DNA from: Sparassis latifolia
Taxonomy: Eukaryota > Basidiomycota > Agaricomycetes > Polyporales > Sparassidaceae
Assembly (NCBI GenBank): GCA_018466975.1
Contig: JAENRS010000017.1
Location: 496,001-560,000 of the forward strand
Direction: 5' to 3'
Length of the DNA stretch: 64,000 nt
Under the pieces are notes generated by a model, which worked only from the letters and a program-made list of their open reading frames with translations, was not told the DNA's origin and searched no databases. This document shows, piece after piece, positions 23,426 through 34,741 of this stretch. Every line of letters begins with the position of its first letter. The stretch's first letter is position 1. The position numbers and the translations under genes were made by a program.

Positions 23426-24380
23426 GGTGAGGTGATTATAGAATGAAGAGACTCCTCGGGCAGAACTCGGACTCTGATACCGTCTATAATCCGCAGTCCT
23501 GACTTGATCGACGACACCCAAAACCCAAAGTTATTTCCTATTAGCCTCAAGATAAAGACGCATGTGTTTGCCGGGAGTTGGTGAATGTCAGACACGGATA
23601 TCCTGAGGCACGAAGGTTGAAGCAAAGACTGCAGAGTGTCTACAATCTGCCTTCGGGAGACTATGGTGAATCGACGCAGGCGGACACGATAATGGAAGTT
23701 GGAAAGAAGTTCCCAACCTACGATCAGACATAGGCTCGTAAACCTAGTACGAGTAGATAGAGCCGCAAGAAAGAGTCGTTTCTCTCTACAGATCAGACAC
23801 CGATCGCAATTTCATTGGAGCCATATAGAAATCACGATTCATCATCTCCTCATGTTTGATCATTTGTTTTCAACATGGATTTTATCAGTCTGCTTGATTG
23901 TGCGCATACATAGAGTACATAGATACCAGTTTACTGCAGAATAGACATTTGTGCATGCTTCGAAGATATTACGACGACCGCCGTGACTGCGGCGCGGACT
24001 CTCTGCCAGTGCTGGTCCCTGGATGCCATGATCTGCTGACCGTTGTGGCCCAGGTAGAGAGCGACCAGACTTACATTTGCAGATTACTCCGTAATCATGT
24101 AGTGTTCCTCAGCAACGCTCTCGCGCAGACATGACCGCCGCAAGCAGAAGACGCGCCACTGCAGAGACTCGATTGGCTCGAGAGTCGAAATGCCAAATGT
24201 CGGGCGGTCACACGTCCTGGTTAGAGAAAGCATTCGGTAGCTCAGTACACTTATACGTTGGCATACATTGAACAACATGCAGGACGGCGAATAATTGTAG
24301 GAGATCAATTAAACATCCACGCTGTATACGACAACATAAAGAGACGTTCGTCTACTTCAGCGACGCGAGTGAGTGACTGC
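23426..24380. other. Intergenic, nothing recognised
   Basis: About 950 nt between the BRO1 start and the ATP synthase gamma stop. It holds the BRO1 promoter. The short plus-strand frames present have no recognisable product, and I found no RNA gene by eye. Confidence 0.45.
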
Positions 24381-25694
24381 TCAAAGAGCACTTGCACCTA
24401 CGCAGATTTAACTCAGACGGGGCAGAACAAACAGAAAGAAATCTCGTACCAGTGATGATGTCGACCAGCTCGTTGGTGATAGCCGCTTGGCGCCCACGGT
24501 TGTACTGCATTTGCAGCCTGCTAATCATGTCCGACGCGTTCTTCGAAGCATTGTCCATGGCGTTCCGGCGTGCACTCTGCTCGCAGGCATGGCCCTCAAC
24601 CAGCGCAGCATAGATTGCGTTGGCGAGCGCGAACTCGGCCAGATCCTTCGTCACGTCGTCCTCCATCTCGTATGCCCTGAAGCCCGCTGCATGACGATAA
24701 ACTGTTTGATCGTAGAAAACACAAGAAGGGTTTAAGGCACGCACGCGATTCCTTCAGCACGTTCTCGGTCTCAATCTCGACGACCGCGGGCTCATACGAA
24801 ATTGCTGACACGAACTTGTTGTACACAATCGCGATGCTGTCGTACTTGACGTCCGCCTTCGAAATAAGATCTGCCACCCCCGCAGCGTCCGCGAACGTCG
24901 GGATGTCGCGTCCAATCTGGTTGAACGTCATGACGAGGCTCTTGGGCATCGCGCGAGACAGCTGCGCCTTCGACTTATCACCAATGACCATGACGGGAGA
25001 CTCAGGATCCATCGGGACCTCCTTGTCCGCGAAGGTCTTGCGCGTGAATTTTGTCACGGAGGAGTGGATACCACCACACAGACCCTTGTCCGAGGAAATG
25101 ACGAGAAAGAGCTTGCGCTTCCCCGAGGTTTCAGCAGGGGCATTCTGGAATACCTCTAATTCGCACGGGTCAGAAATGGGACTCTAACCAATGCAGACGA
25201 GATACTGTGTGCAGGCTCCCACACCGTAAGAAAGCGTAATATCCGGTGAAAAGGGATAGCCAGAATACACATCGAGGAAAGGTATACGATGCTTCGGATC
25301 ATCGGCACCACCCTACGACCCCGTAAGACGGATTAAAAACTCGTACGGCAATATGTGGAAGTTCGTAACTGGAAAGTGTTGAAACAGTGCAATGTCGAAT
25401 ACTGACCGGAATTAGCGATCCCATACTCCTTCCCGGCAACCATCGCGCGCTGAGCCCTTGCCATTTTTGTTGAGGCAATCATTTTCATCGACTGATTATC
25501 GCACTCTTCGTGAGTACTCAGTCGAATCATTGCAGCTATTATCCACATACCTTCGTGATCTTCTCGATGTTCTTCACTGACTTCAGGCGCAACTCGATCT
25601 CCCGGAGGGTGGCCATGTTGCGAGCATTTGAGGGGGCTGCCCCCAGCACCGCAGGCTGAGAAGCAATACGACCGAGCGTACGCCGAGCAAGCAT
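24381..25694 (-). CDS. ATP3: Mitochondrial F1 ATP synthase subunit gamma
   Basis: Five exons on the minus strand (25694-25551, 25491-25407, 25155-24745, 24686-24450, 24397-24381) give 297 residues in a closed frame. The N-terminus MLARRTLGRIASQP is a typical basic mitochondrial presequence. The mature part starts near ATLREIELRLKSVKNIEKIT and continues with SMKMIASTKMARAQRAM, the signature coiled coil of the rotor shaft. SSDKGLCGGIHSS and the C-terminal helix RNAMDNASKNASDMI...ELVDIITGASAL match the family. The subunit rotates inside the alpha3-beta3 ring and couples proton flow to ATP synthesis. The last exon is only 17 nt, and the second intron (25156-25406) is long for this locus at 251 nt. 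The gene is divergent from SUI3. Confidence 0.96.
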
Positions 25695-25886
25695 TGGAAG
25701 AAAAGGAGGAGGGAAGGAGTGGTGGTGGTGGACTTTGCCAGCAGCGGCCGGGACAGTGCGGAAAAGCCTGGGAAAAAAGCTTGGCGGAGTTTGGGCCCAC
25801 TGACTCTTGCTTGAGCTCATCGACATCGGCTGGGAGCTCACTTTTCATCTCAAACATCCTCGGTACTAGTACCACTCTCAGTTAAC
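25695..25886. promoter_or_regulatory. Shared divergent promoter ATP3/SUI3
   Basis: Only 192 bp separate the start codons of the ATP synthase gamma gene (minus) and the eIF2-beta gene (plus), so this segment must hold both core promoters and both 5' leaders. It has GGA-rich and CT-rich stretches but no clear TATA box, as is usual for housekeeping genes. Co-regulation is an inference from layout alone. Confidence 0.7.
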
Positions 25887-27140
25887 ATGGCATCTGAGGG
25901 ACCACTGTTTGACCCGTCGTTGAAGAAACGAAAGAAAAAGCAGGTCGCGTTCTCTGAGGACCCTCTCGGTGCTGATGCCGACCCTACCACCCCCGCACCC
26001 GCTGTCATTGACAATACTACGACAAATGGAGATGCGGTGGACATGGGACCAACCACTGTGCACGAGCAGATGATGCAGAATGGCATAAGTGGCGCGGATG
26101 CGGAAGGTGTAGATAAGAAGGAGGAGGACGAAGACTTTAAAGCAATGTTTGGTGATCTGAAGAAGAAGAAGAAAAAGAAGGAGATCCCACTAGATCTGGT
26201 ATGTTCTGACAGCCTCGAAAATCCTGTTCCTATGTGAATGCGATTTCTGTCAGCCGGAGGAGGGTGATGGTGCAGCAACACCTCCTGCTGCCTCTGAAGA
26301 TCTTGACTTCTCGGACCTGAAGAAGAAGAAGAAGTCGACGAAGAAGAAGGCTGTGCTAGATATGGAGGCGTTTGAGAAAGAATTGAACGAGTCGAAAGCA
26401 AAGGAAGCGGAAGAGGATGAAGGCGGAGAGGAAGTACTCGCAGAGGTCGACGAGACGGAGCTCGGAGAGGATCCGTTCACGCGAAGTGAGACTGCTTCGA
26501 GCTTAGATGCTGGGAATGAGCCATGGCTCAATAGCGACCGCGACTATACATACCAAGAGGTGCGATTCGATGTTAATCTGACTTTGGTGACGTCTGACAA
26601 GCCTCGTCTCCAGCTGCTTCAACGATTTTATGTGCAACTGCACGCATCCAACCCTGCCCTTCTTAATGCTACTGGCAAACGATACACGATTGCTCCTCCC
26701 CAGATCATGCGAGAAGGAAACAAGAAGTCGATCTTTGCGAATGTGTCGGATATTTGTAAACGGATGCACAGACAACCGGAGCATGTCATCCAGTATATGT
26801 TTGCGGAGATGGGTACTACTGGTTCCGTCGACGGCTCGGGTCGTCTTGTTATCAAGGGCAAGTTCCAGCAGAAGCAGATCGAGCATGTGTTGCGTCGATA
26901 TATTGGTATGATATTGTTTACTCGTCTGTGCCGTTCGATCGCTCATGTAGCTCGTTTTGTGTTCGTTTAGTGGAATATGTTACGTGCAAAACCTGCAAGT
27001 CCCCCGATACACTCCTCACGAAGGAGAACCGTATCTTCTTCATGTCTTGCGAGTCGTGTGGATCACGGCGATCTGTGGCGACAATCAAGACTGGTTTCCA
27101 GGCGCAAGTCGGAAAGCGCAGCAAAAACAAGAAGGGCTGA
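25887..27140 (+). CDS. SUI3: Translation initiation factor eIF2 subunit beta
   Basis: Three exons (25887-26198, 26254-26905, 26971-27140) give 377 residues in a closed frame. The N-terminal half carries three lysine blocks ([28 protein letters not shown]), the K-boxes that bind eIF5 and eIF2B-epsilon. The C-terminal domain contains [34 protein letters not shown] and [21 protein letters not shown] zinc ribbon with two CxxC pairs (CKTCKSP and MSCESCGS) follows. The protein is part of the eIF2 GTPase that delivers initiator Met-tRNA to the 40S subunit. Start codon and first exon are fixed by the family's acidic-basic N-terminus. Confidence 0.97.
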
Positions 27141-27387
27141 GCTGCTTGTTTGCTGTGCAAGGACATTTCATGTGTTATGTGCATCCTCCGGCATCTGCCT
27201 GCCTCGTGTATATTCGGCATTCAAATCATGTACTTTTACACGCAGATACGATGCGACGAACAACACGGTACAACGGTTAGACCTAACTTAACTGCTCAAT
27301 GATATCGTAAGAATAAGATGCGATCCAGAACATATAAACGAAAACAGAGAATACGACTAATATGTACGATACAATATAACCACATAA

Positions 27388-30081
27388 TCAAGACCCAAGC
27401 TCGCCAACCTTCGTGAGCGCCGCCCGACGCTTTTTCTTCGGTGGCTCCTGGCCTTCCTCGCGCGCTGGGCCATTGCTTCCATCCCCGCTAGCAGGGGGAT
27501 CATCAATAAGAGAACGCGAGCCTTGCGAACTTTCGCCCACGCTCGGTGCGGGAGTTAACGGAGTCTCAGCTCTCCGCTTCAGAGGTAAAATAGGCGTCAC
27601 TGCAGGTGACGCGGAGGGTAATGGTATTGACGCCACGGACGGCGTCGACATCGGAGTTGCCACGGTCGAGGTGCTTGTGAGTGGCAAGGAATGCTGATGA
27701 GCGATCGACTGTAGCTGGAGCGTCTGCTGCTGAGTGTGATGTGTTGGCAAGATCTCGTCGAACACAACGATCGTGCAGTAGCCGTCTCTGGACGAGATAA
27801 TCAGACACTGGCCATCTGGGGACCTGTCCGAGGACATGTGCATCAGAAGGGCTACCAATCCGAGACGAAAGATCGCGCACCACGACATATCTGTAAACTC
27901 ATCGTAGTGGAGCTTCGTCAACAAACACACGGGACCCGCCTGCTGAGTATCGTAGATCGCAACAGTATCCATTGTGGCGACAGCATACAACATCCGGTAC
28001 GGCAACGAGAAAATCGAGGCAGTCGCTATAGGGGTGACAGTAGGCGTGCTGGGCTTGGAAGCCAAAGGAGTAGGCGGCCTGAGGGAATCGGTCGCAGATA
28101 GTGCGGGCGAAGGCATCATTATCATCCCGTGGGAACCAGATGGTATAGCGACGCGAGGAGAAGGCGCCGCAATGGATGGTGAAGACACGATGGTCGGAAA
28201 GCTCTTCAGAGGAGATTCAGGGCTGAGGATATTATGGGGAAGACCCGTTGCGGACGAGGCGCCCGCAATATCGACATTCACCGTCCGGTCGACACCTTTC
28301 TCCAGCACTACTGTCTGTGGCTCAGGGGGTGTATCCGCTGGAGCAATGTGCGTACGCAACTCGAACAAGATGGGGGAGAACTTGACAGCTATGCTTGCTT
28401 TCTTGTGCCCCGGAAGTCGGGCAATCGGCGGACGCGCAAAGTTGGCACGAGAGTAAATGTATACGGAAGATGATACTTGGTTATCGGGGGCAACAGGTGA
28501 GAGGTTACCCCTTCTGCCCCGAGGTTGATCATCTGCTCTTCCGTGGCCGTTGCTGGACGCACGTGAAGATCCTGGAAGCACCGAAGGATCTTCAAACTGA
28601 CCCGCAGGTGTGAGCAATAAGCCACCGTCGGGACTGAACGTGAGTCGTCTGAAGAAATTCGTGTAATTCTCGTCGCCGTAAAGCTTGACGGAAGTCCAAG
28701 TGGTAACCGCGTTTGGCATCATACGAATGGCTGGCAGGGCAGGCATCGGTGACGGTGACCGGGCATGGCGGCTAGGCATGAGTGGTGAGCCTGCAGCAGT
28801 TGACCCGCTGAAAGAGGATCGCCGAGACGAAGAGTATTCAACCGACGGTGGAGGGAACATACTGCCAGAGGGCGTGCTGGTAATTGACGCTGTGGGAGTC
28901 AAAAGAGCACTACTATTGTGCTGATGTCCAGAGGTAGATGACACCACCTCGTCTCTGAGCTGCTCGCTAGCGCTCGTGATGATGGACTCTGTCTCGCTAG
29001 CCGTGGACTCACGTCTGAAAGTCCGCGGCCGGCTATGTGAACTCGATGTGCGGCTGTGGCGGTGCGACATGCGAGTATTCTTGCCCACAGCGTGCACTTC
29101 CAAGGTACCCGACTTATGGGAGATGCTGTATATGTGCATAGAGCGGTCGCTGCTCTGCGTGGCGATGTATTCGTTCAAGGGATCCCATGCAACGCCTTGC
29201 ACATAGTGGTTGTGCTCGGCAATCTCATGAACACATTTGCCTTTAAGATGTGTCACCAAAGCAGTTGAGGAACGGCATATTCTGACTGACCTTCGTTCGA
29301 GGTGAAGATTCTTGCGCAATTGTCTGTGCTGCCTGCAATGATATATTCCCCTGAAGGACTCCACGCAAGATCGTATACTTGCATTGTAGTGCATCTAAGG
29401 TACGAGGTTGATTATTCAACTGATTGTTATACTGGATGTGAGGGCGCACCGGAAGGTCGTTCGCGGTTTCCAATGCTCTTTCTCGTATTGCACCTCTTCA
29501 GGACTCAGGTCACTGCCATAGCTAGTGGCATGCGGACTAGTCGTTGGAGACCATATAATGATCATTCCATCTATGTCGCGTGAGTACCTATGCGCGCAGA
29601 TGTAGTGTCATAGGATACATACCGTCACCGGCCGAAGCAATCAGCTCGCCTAGAGCACAGTCAGCTTTGGCACACAAGACCCCGTATAGGTGCAACACTT
29701 ACCGTTCGGGCTGAAGCGCACAACATTCACTGCAGCGGAGTGTCTACTCAAGGTAGCGAGGTACTCTACGCGAGGTGGTCGGAGCGTTGGCGTGTTGCTT
29801 GTGGCCGCCGAGGTCGACGCGCCTTCTAGCACTGACTGTGGCATTATATTCGGGTGCACCATCCATAACTTAACGACGTAGATCGTTAATGATTCGTATG
29901 GCCACTGGTGATCACTTACTCTGACATGGTTGTCTTCACCACCTGTGGCAAGTCTGTATGACTGTCCCGCGAAGTTCTTGTCCTGCGCAGGACGCGCTTT
30001 CTTGAACTGAATTGGTTGAAAGTCGCAAGTAGCAATAGGTTTGCTGTCGTGCCACCGGATTTCCAACGTACGGATGCGCAT
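27388..30081 (-). CDS. CAC2: Chromatin assembly factor 1 subunit B (Cac2/p60), WD40 protein
   Basis: Seven exons on the minus strand (30081-29920, 29868-29703, 29649-29623, 29570-29450, 29394-29291, 29240-27881, 27823-27388) give 791 residues in a closed frame. The start MRIRTLEIRWHDSKPI matches the conserved CAF-1B N-terminus. WD40 blades are visible in RLATGGEDNHVRLW, LIASAGDDGMIIIW, EYIIAGSTDNCARIF, YIATQSSDRSMHIYSI and DMSWSPDGQCLIISSRDG. A Ser-rich insert of about 170 residues splits the propeller after the fourth blade. A basic tail (PPKKKRRAAL) could be a nuclear localisation signal. The complex deposits H3-H4 on newly replicated DNA. The third exon has only 27 nt. Confidence 0.93.
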
Positions 30082-30448
30082 TTCTGGACGTGTTGGGCTA
30101 TCGGAAGAGTTAAACAAACATCCGGGGCGACAAAGAGGGTGCTTCGTATAGATTGGCTGCCCTTTATAGCTGGTTTATTTGGTTTTGTAGCCGAGCGTTA
30201 GGATCAATACAACCCCATCAAACGCGGGTAACGCCGAGACTTATCCAGTACAACTATTGCCTGGCACGCTAAGAACGGCACGCTTCCCACAAGGACAGCA
30301 CAGATATATCGACAAACGTCCCATAGGTCAGTACAACATCACAATACATGTAGCTTCGTAAGGATGGGTGGAAAATGCACAGCCCTCAAACAAGATACAT
30401 GTATGGTATATCACCGTTGTGCTTCGCCATCGTACGGTGGTTGCAGCC
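30082..30448. other. Intergenic between CAC2 and NUP57
   Basis: About 370 nt holding the CAC2 promoter and the 3' flank of the nucleoporin gene. No gene or repeat recognised. Confidence 0.6.
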
Positions 30449-32729
30449 TCAATAGCCTGTACTGCCGCGCAGTGTCGACGCCGACGTCAACAATGCGTTC
30501 GGTTCCTCCTCCTTGACACTGGTGCCCTGGATGACAGCCAGGTCCTTGATGTCTCGCTGCAGTATCTTGGTGAGATGAGCCAGCCCAGCTTGCTCATCGG
30601 CTAAAATCTAGAAGATGCTCAGAAGGTGTCCACGAACTGGACATGTGGTACACACGCTTACCTGAGCGATTTGACTCAACCCTTCATCGTCAACAACAGT
30701 CCATTCGACAACGCCGCCTTTGCGATCCCTCTCTCTAGCGGCATTCACAGCACCTATGAGTGCCCATAATTCATTCAGTTTGCCTCGCATCCGTCCCGTA
30801 CCCCCCGGTCTTCGAATGTCCTGATCAATATCCTCCAACGCTGTGCGAAGCGCTTCCTCTTCCGGACGGATGGCAGACGACCGCAGTGTAGGAATCAGGA
30901 GATGAAGATGTTGCACGAGTTTGAGTACCCGATGCGTCAGTTGGGTCTGTAGCATGGAGGCGCGGTTCAATCGAGATGCATTCGATAGTTGATGTCTTTG
31001 TGACAGTGCTGCAATCCTCGTCTGGAGTTCCTGTTACAACAGTTGGTGGCGAACCTCTCATGTCAGTTAGAACAAATCGTACCTTCAATCTTTCTTGCTG
31101 TGCAGTAGCTTGTTGCGATTGAGCTTCAACACGCTTCTGCAAGTCATCAAATCCTATCGCAATCACAGGTACAAGGCTGAGCCACTTCGTCAAAACACTG
31201 CGTTGAATAATCGGAGATGAGGCGTGAGAACGTACCAACTTGGATCTGGATTTTCGCGGATAGCTTTTTGCCACAGTGCGTCATTCGTCGCATTAGCTGG
31301 TCGACCATATAACTGTACCTGACTAGGATCTACTAGATTGTAAAAATAATGCTGCGAATAACGAATGATCAACTATCACTCAAAAATGCATAGAAATGCG
31401 GAATACCTGAAAGCGACATTGTGGAGAAGCGGGGTCCCACGCTTTCACAGTACTCTCTATGCGTTGAACCAATGATGCGAACTGAGACTGGGCGTCTGCT
31501 GGTTGCTGACTTGAGGGAATAGCTGTCCGAGAGAGAAGGCCGGATGACACAGCATTGGGTTGCGTTGTGCGACCGAGAAAACTTCCCCCAGAAGACTACC
31601 CCCAGCTGGTGATTGTCCCGAGTTCCCGAACAATGACCCATACTGCGGAGGTTGTCCGAGCGTGGAAGTGGGTGGTTGTCCCAGCATTGAGGGAGGCGGT
31701 TGTCCCAGCATTGAGGGAGGCGGTTGTCCCAGCATCGAAGTGGGAGGCTGTCCCAACATGGACGACGAACCTTGCTGCTGCCCTTGAGTGGGGCCAAAGA
31801 GAGACGGTGGAACAATAGGCGGGGGGGCACCAAAGAGTCCACCACCTGTTGTCGAGGAATTGGTGGTGCTTCTGAAGAGACCGCCTCCCGTGTTTCCCGC
31901 GGAAGTGCCAGTGGTGTTACCGAACAATCCGCTACCAGGTGCAGTCGCACTACTCCCTGCTGTAGTATTGTTGAAGAGTCCTCCGCTCGTTGCCCCGGTT
32001 GTGCCTCCAGCAGTGTTGCCAAATAGACCGCTGCTCGGTGCATTAGTATTGCTCCCTGCTGTGGTGCTGCCAAGTAAACCACCTCCGGTCGTATTTGAGC
32101 GACTTCCTCCAGCTGCGTTGCCGAACAAGCCACCGGTCGTGTTGGTGTTGCTTCCCCCGGCAGGGTTTCCGAACAAACCACCTCCAGCAGGTGCTGTGTT
32201 GCCTCCGACGGGCGCGTTTCCAAACAAACCGCCACCAGTTGTCCCAGTGTTACTTCCGCCCGTCGCGAACAACGGGTTAGGACTAGTCCCAGTGCCACCA
32301 AGAGGATTCTGAGGAGCTGTACCAAGCAGTGGGTTACCGCTAGAAGTACCGCTGGTCGCTACGTTCGACTCAGATTCGATATCTCTGTGATGAGCTTTCT
32401 TGCTTACCCCCAAACAATCCTGCTCCCGCGGCCGGCCGATTTTGCATATTCGTGCCCCCAAAGAGTCCTCCACCTCCCTGGTTGGCCGAGTTACCGAAAA
32501 GTCCTCCGGCCGTAGATTGCGATGTTCCTTGGTTGCCCCCGAGGAGCGGATTGCTACCCGCTCCGGTCTGTGGCGCGCTGCCACCAAATAACGACGTGCT
32601 GCCCGGTGCCGCTGAGGGTGCTCCTAGCAGACCTACCGCATTGGACGTGCCAGCCTGTTGTGGTTGTTGAGAGGCATTCCCAAAGGCACTGCCGCTAGAC
32701 GTGTTTGGGTTGCTGAAAGAACCGAACAT
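30449..32729 (-). CDS. NUP57: FG nucleoporin of the Nup54/Nup57 type
   Basis: Seven exons on the minus strand (32729-32408, 32358-31644, 31581-31407, 31351-31236, 31176-31083, 31030-30662, 30607-30449) give 649 residues in a closed frame. The N-terminal half is FG/GLFG-rich (GGLFGN and LLG repeats), with the tandem MLGQPP repeat around 31670-31760. The C-terminal half has the Nup54 signature: SPQCRFQHYFYNLVDPSQV, NPDPSCLVPVIAIGFDDLQ and coiled coil ending LTHRVLKLVQHLHLLIP. It should form the central channel trimer with Nsp1/Nup62 and Nup49/Nup58. Exons 2 and 3 are the uncertain point. I joined them by a 63-nt intron (31643-31582), but that intron itself reads like FG protein, and one extra G in the run near 31587-31591 would also restore the frame. 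Confidence 0.9.
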
Positions 32730-34741
32730 CACCAAGTAGTCCTAGACCTAATTTGTCACGCAATCAGCTTTCGCTCGACTATATCCTGATCACGTACGTC
32801 TTAAAGGTAGTACGCCACCTCGCAGCAGGTTTCCAAAAGATTGTTGCGAAATGTTAGGCGCGAAGTTAGACACGAAGGCTCGTGGGAATTCAATCAGAAT
32901 TAGGGAGGTAACTTTCACCTTGGGGATATTTTTGAGTTAACCAGTATTTGTGCTTGTTAGGATCAGAAGGTAATGACCTTTATGTGGAAACGATCTCAAC
33001 CACCGACGTCAAGTCGTCGTAACGTTGTGAGATAGGTGTTTATATCAGCTTTTTCATGGCAGTTCTGGTCTGCCAAACTTGGACTTAGCTTCACTAACGC
33101 TGAATGTTTTAACTGGGCTCTTCAGATTCCATTCCTGCGCATCTCGCATGTGCTGTCGGGGCGTTTGCGTTGTGCAGGTGGGCTTCATATGGACTGCACT
33201 GAGCTGGGCTTGGCCACATGGTGTGCTTTGTACGCTTTCATGCTTCTTTACTTAGGACTCTCTGGGGTTGAGTTTGGTGCGACGTCCATCCGGTTTACCC
33301 AAGCCTGGATTGCCCATTCCCGAGTCATTGACTCCCCATCAGTGTTTCTCAGCTTCGGTGCCTGCGCTAAGGCCAACGTCCAATGTAACACTATTTGATA
33401 AAAGTGCTTCTTTGTCAAAAGGCAAATGTCACTGACACCCTGCGTCTCATCAATGGCTATGGCGTATGCCTCGTCGCTTGACACTCCATCCTATAGTTTC
33501 TGCTGGAGGTGCCTTTAGCATAGATTCCAGTGCTGTGATTTTGATATGCTCTTCCGACCAGTGAGTGCCGATGAAATGATATTCTTCCTATTAGGGTTCT
33601 CATACTTGGGACCGGTGGGACCTGCGATTGTTTCGCAGCTCATGCTCCTCTGTGTCCATACAACGGCATACATGCTGATCGGAAACAGCAATGGCCCATC
33701 CGATAGATGGCGTTCGTCATTTGGCGTTGACACCACCTCGGATGAGGTCTACCCCGCAAACTCGAGCGTGTGGTGCCACCACGCCACTAGTGAGTTCAGA
33801 CCTTTCGTCGATGATTTTCTGCCACCTTGCTCACACTTCCCACCCAAGATTGTTCCGAAACGCTGCTTTTAGGAGGCATGCAACTGTGGCCGCTTATCAG
33901 AGCCATCTCGATTTATACAGGTCGGTCGGCACGGCGTGCACCATCCGCGTGATCTTGCCTGATTGTGTCCCGTTAATTCTCAGTCAAGTTCTCAATGACT
34001 TGTGGTTTCCTCCTCCTGTCACATCACCACTCGACTCGTATGACTACAGTCTGCGCTCTCACCGGAGTGTTTTCAATATGATTTCTATCAGTTCTAAACG
34101 CTGCAGACAACCTGAAATTTCCACCAGTTGCTGACCTTCGATATTCCTTCCCTAACCTGTTATTCTGTGGTACTCCGGCATGACAGCTTAAATATGTGCT
34201 ACTCTGTCCGAGTTGACTCGGGCGTACTCTGTGTCGAAAACTACGATTTAGGCTCGTTTAGCATAGGAATTCGCTCTACAATCTTGTCCCGCACAGCCAT
34301 CGGACACCTGGGGTATTCCATCTGGGATATTTACCTGCTGGGCAAAATTGAAGCTATAGATGGTGTAACAAATATTTGTGTCAGGACGATGACACGCTGG
34401 GTGGGGTCATGTCGTTGAACTCGTAAACGTGCTGTATTGATACATCCGACAGACATTGGTATACAAGAATCCCGCGTTAAATATATACGCAAGAAACGAG
34501 CCCAGACCTCTACCCAACATTCGGAAGTCCACAAAGCACAAGTGAACATTAGCTGATACTACGCTAACGCCCACCGCACCAGGCCGTGCAATAAAATGCA
34601 GGTTACAACGGACAAAAGGCCCGCCAACATATACAAGAAATGAAAACAGTCGAAAGCTGGATGACAGCCGCGTCAGTTCATGCTCGCCGCGAATGCAGAG
34701 GAATCAGTGCACCATGTCGAAGAGCGAGGCCGGTGAGTGTG
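32730..34741. other. Two-kilobase gap with decayed coding-like pieces
   Basis: Minus-strand pieces at 33736-33515 and 33484-33248 read like protein (AGPTGPKYENPNRK, DETQGVSDICLLTKKHF) and lie in the same order, but stops and frame changes interrupt them. They may be a pseudogene or transposon remnant. I cannot name the family. The rest is unremarkable. Confidence 0.4.

Noticed and set aside
23640..24340. Possible tRNA or small RNA between BRO1 and ATP3
   Set aside because: No A-box/B-box arrangement or cloverleaf pairing could be found by eye.
31555..32312. Pro/Val-rich plus-strand frames opposite the FG nucleoporin
   Set aside because: Antisense reflections of GLFG repeats, no independent support.
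33036..33398. Plus-strand hydrophobic frame as a membrane protein
   Set aside because: The opposite strand in the same place is equally open and more protein-like, and the plus frame has no splice or start context.
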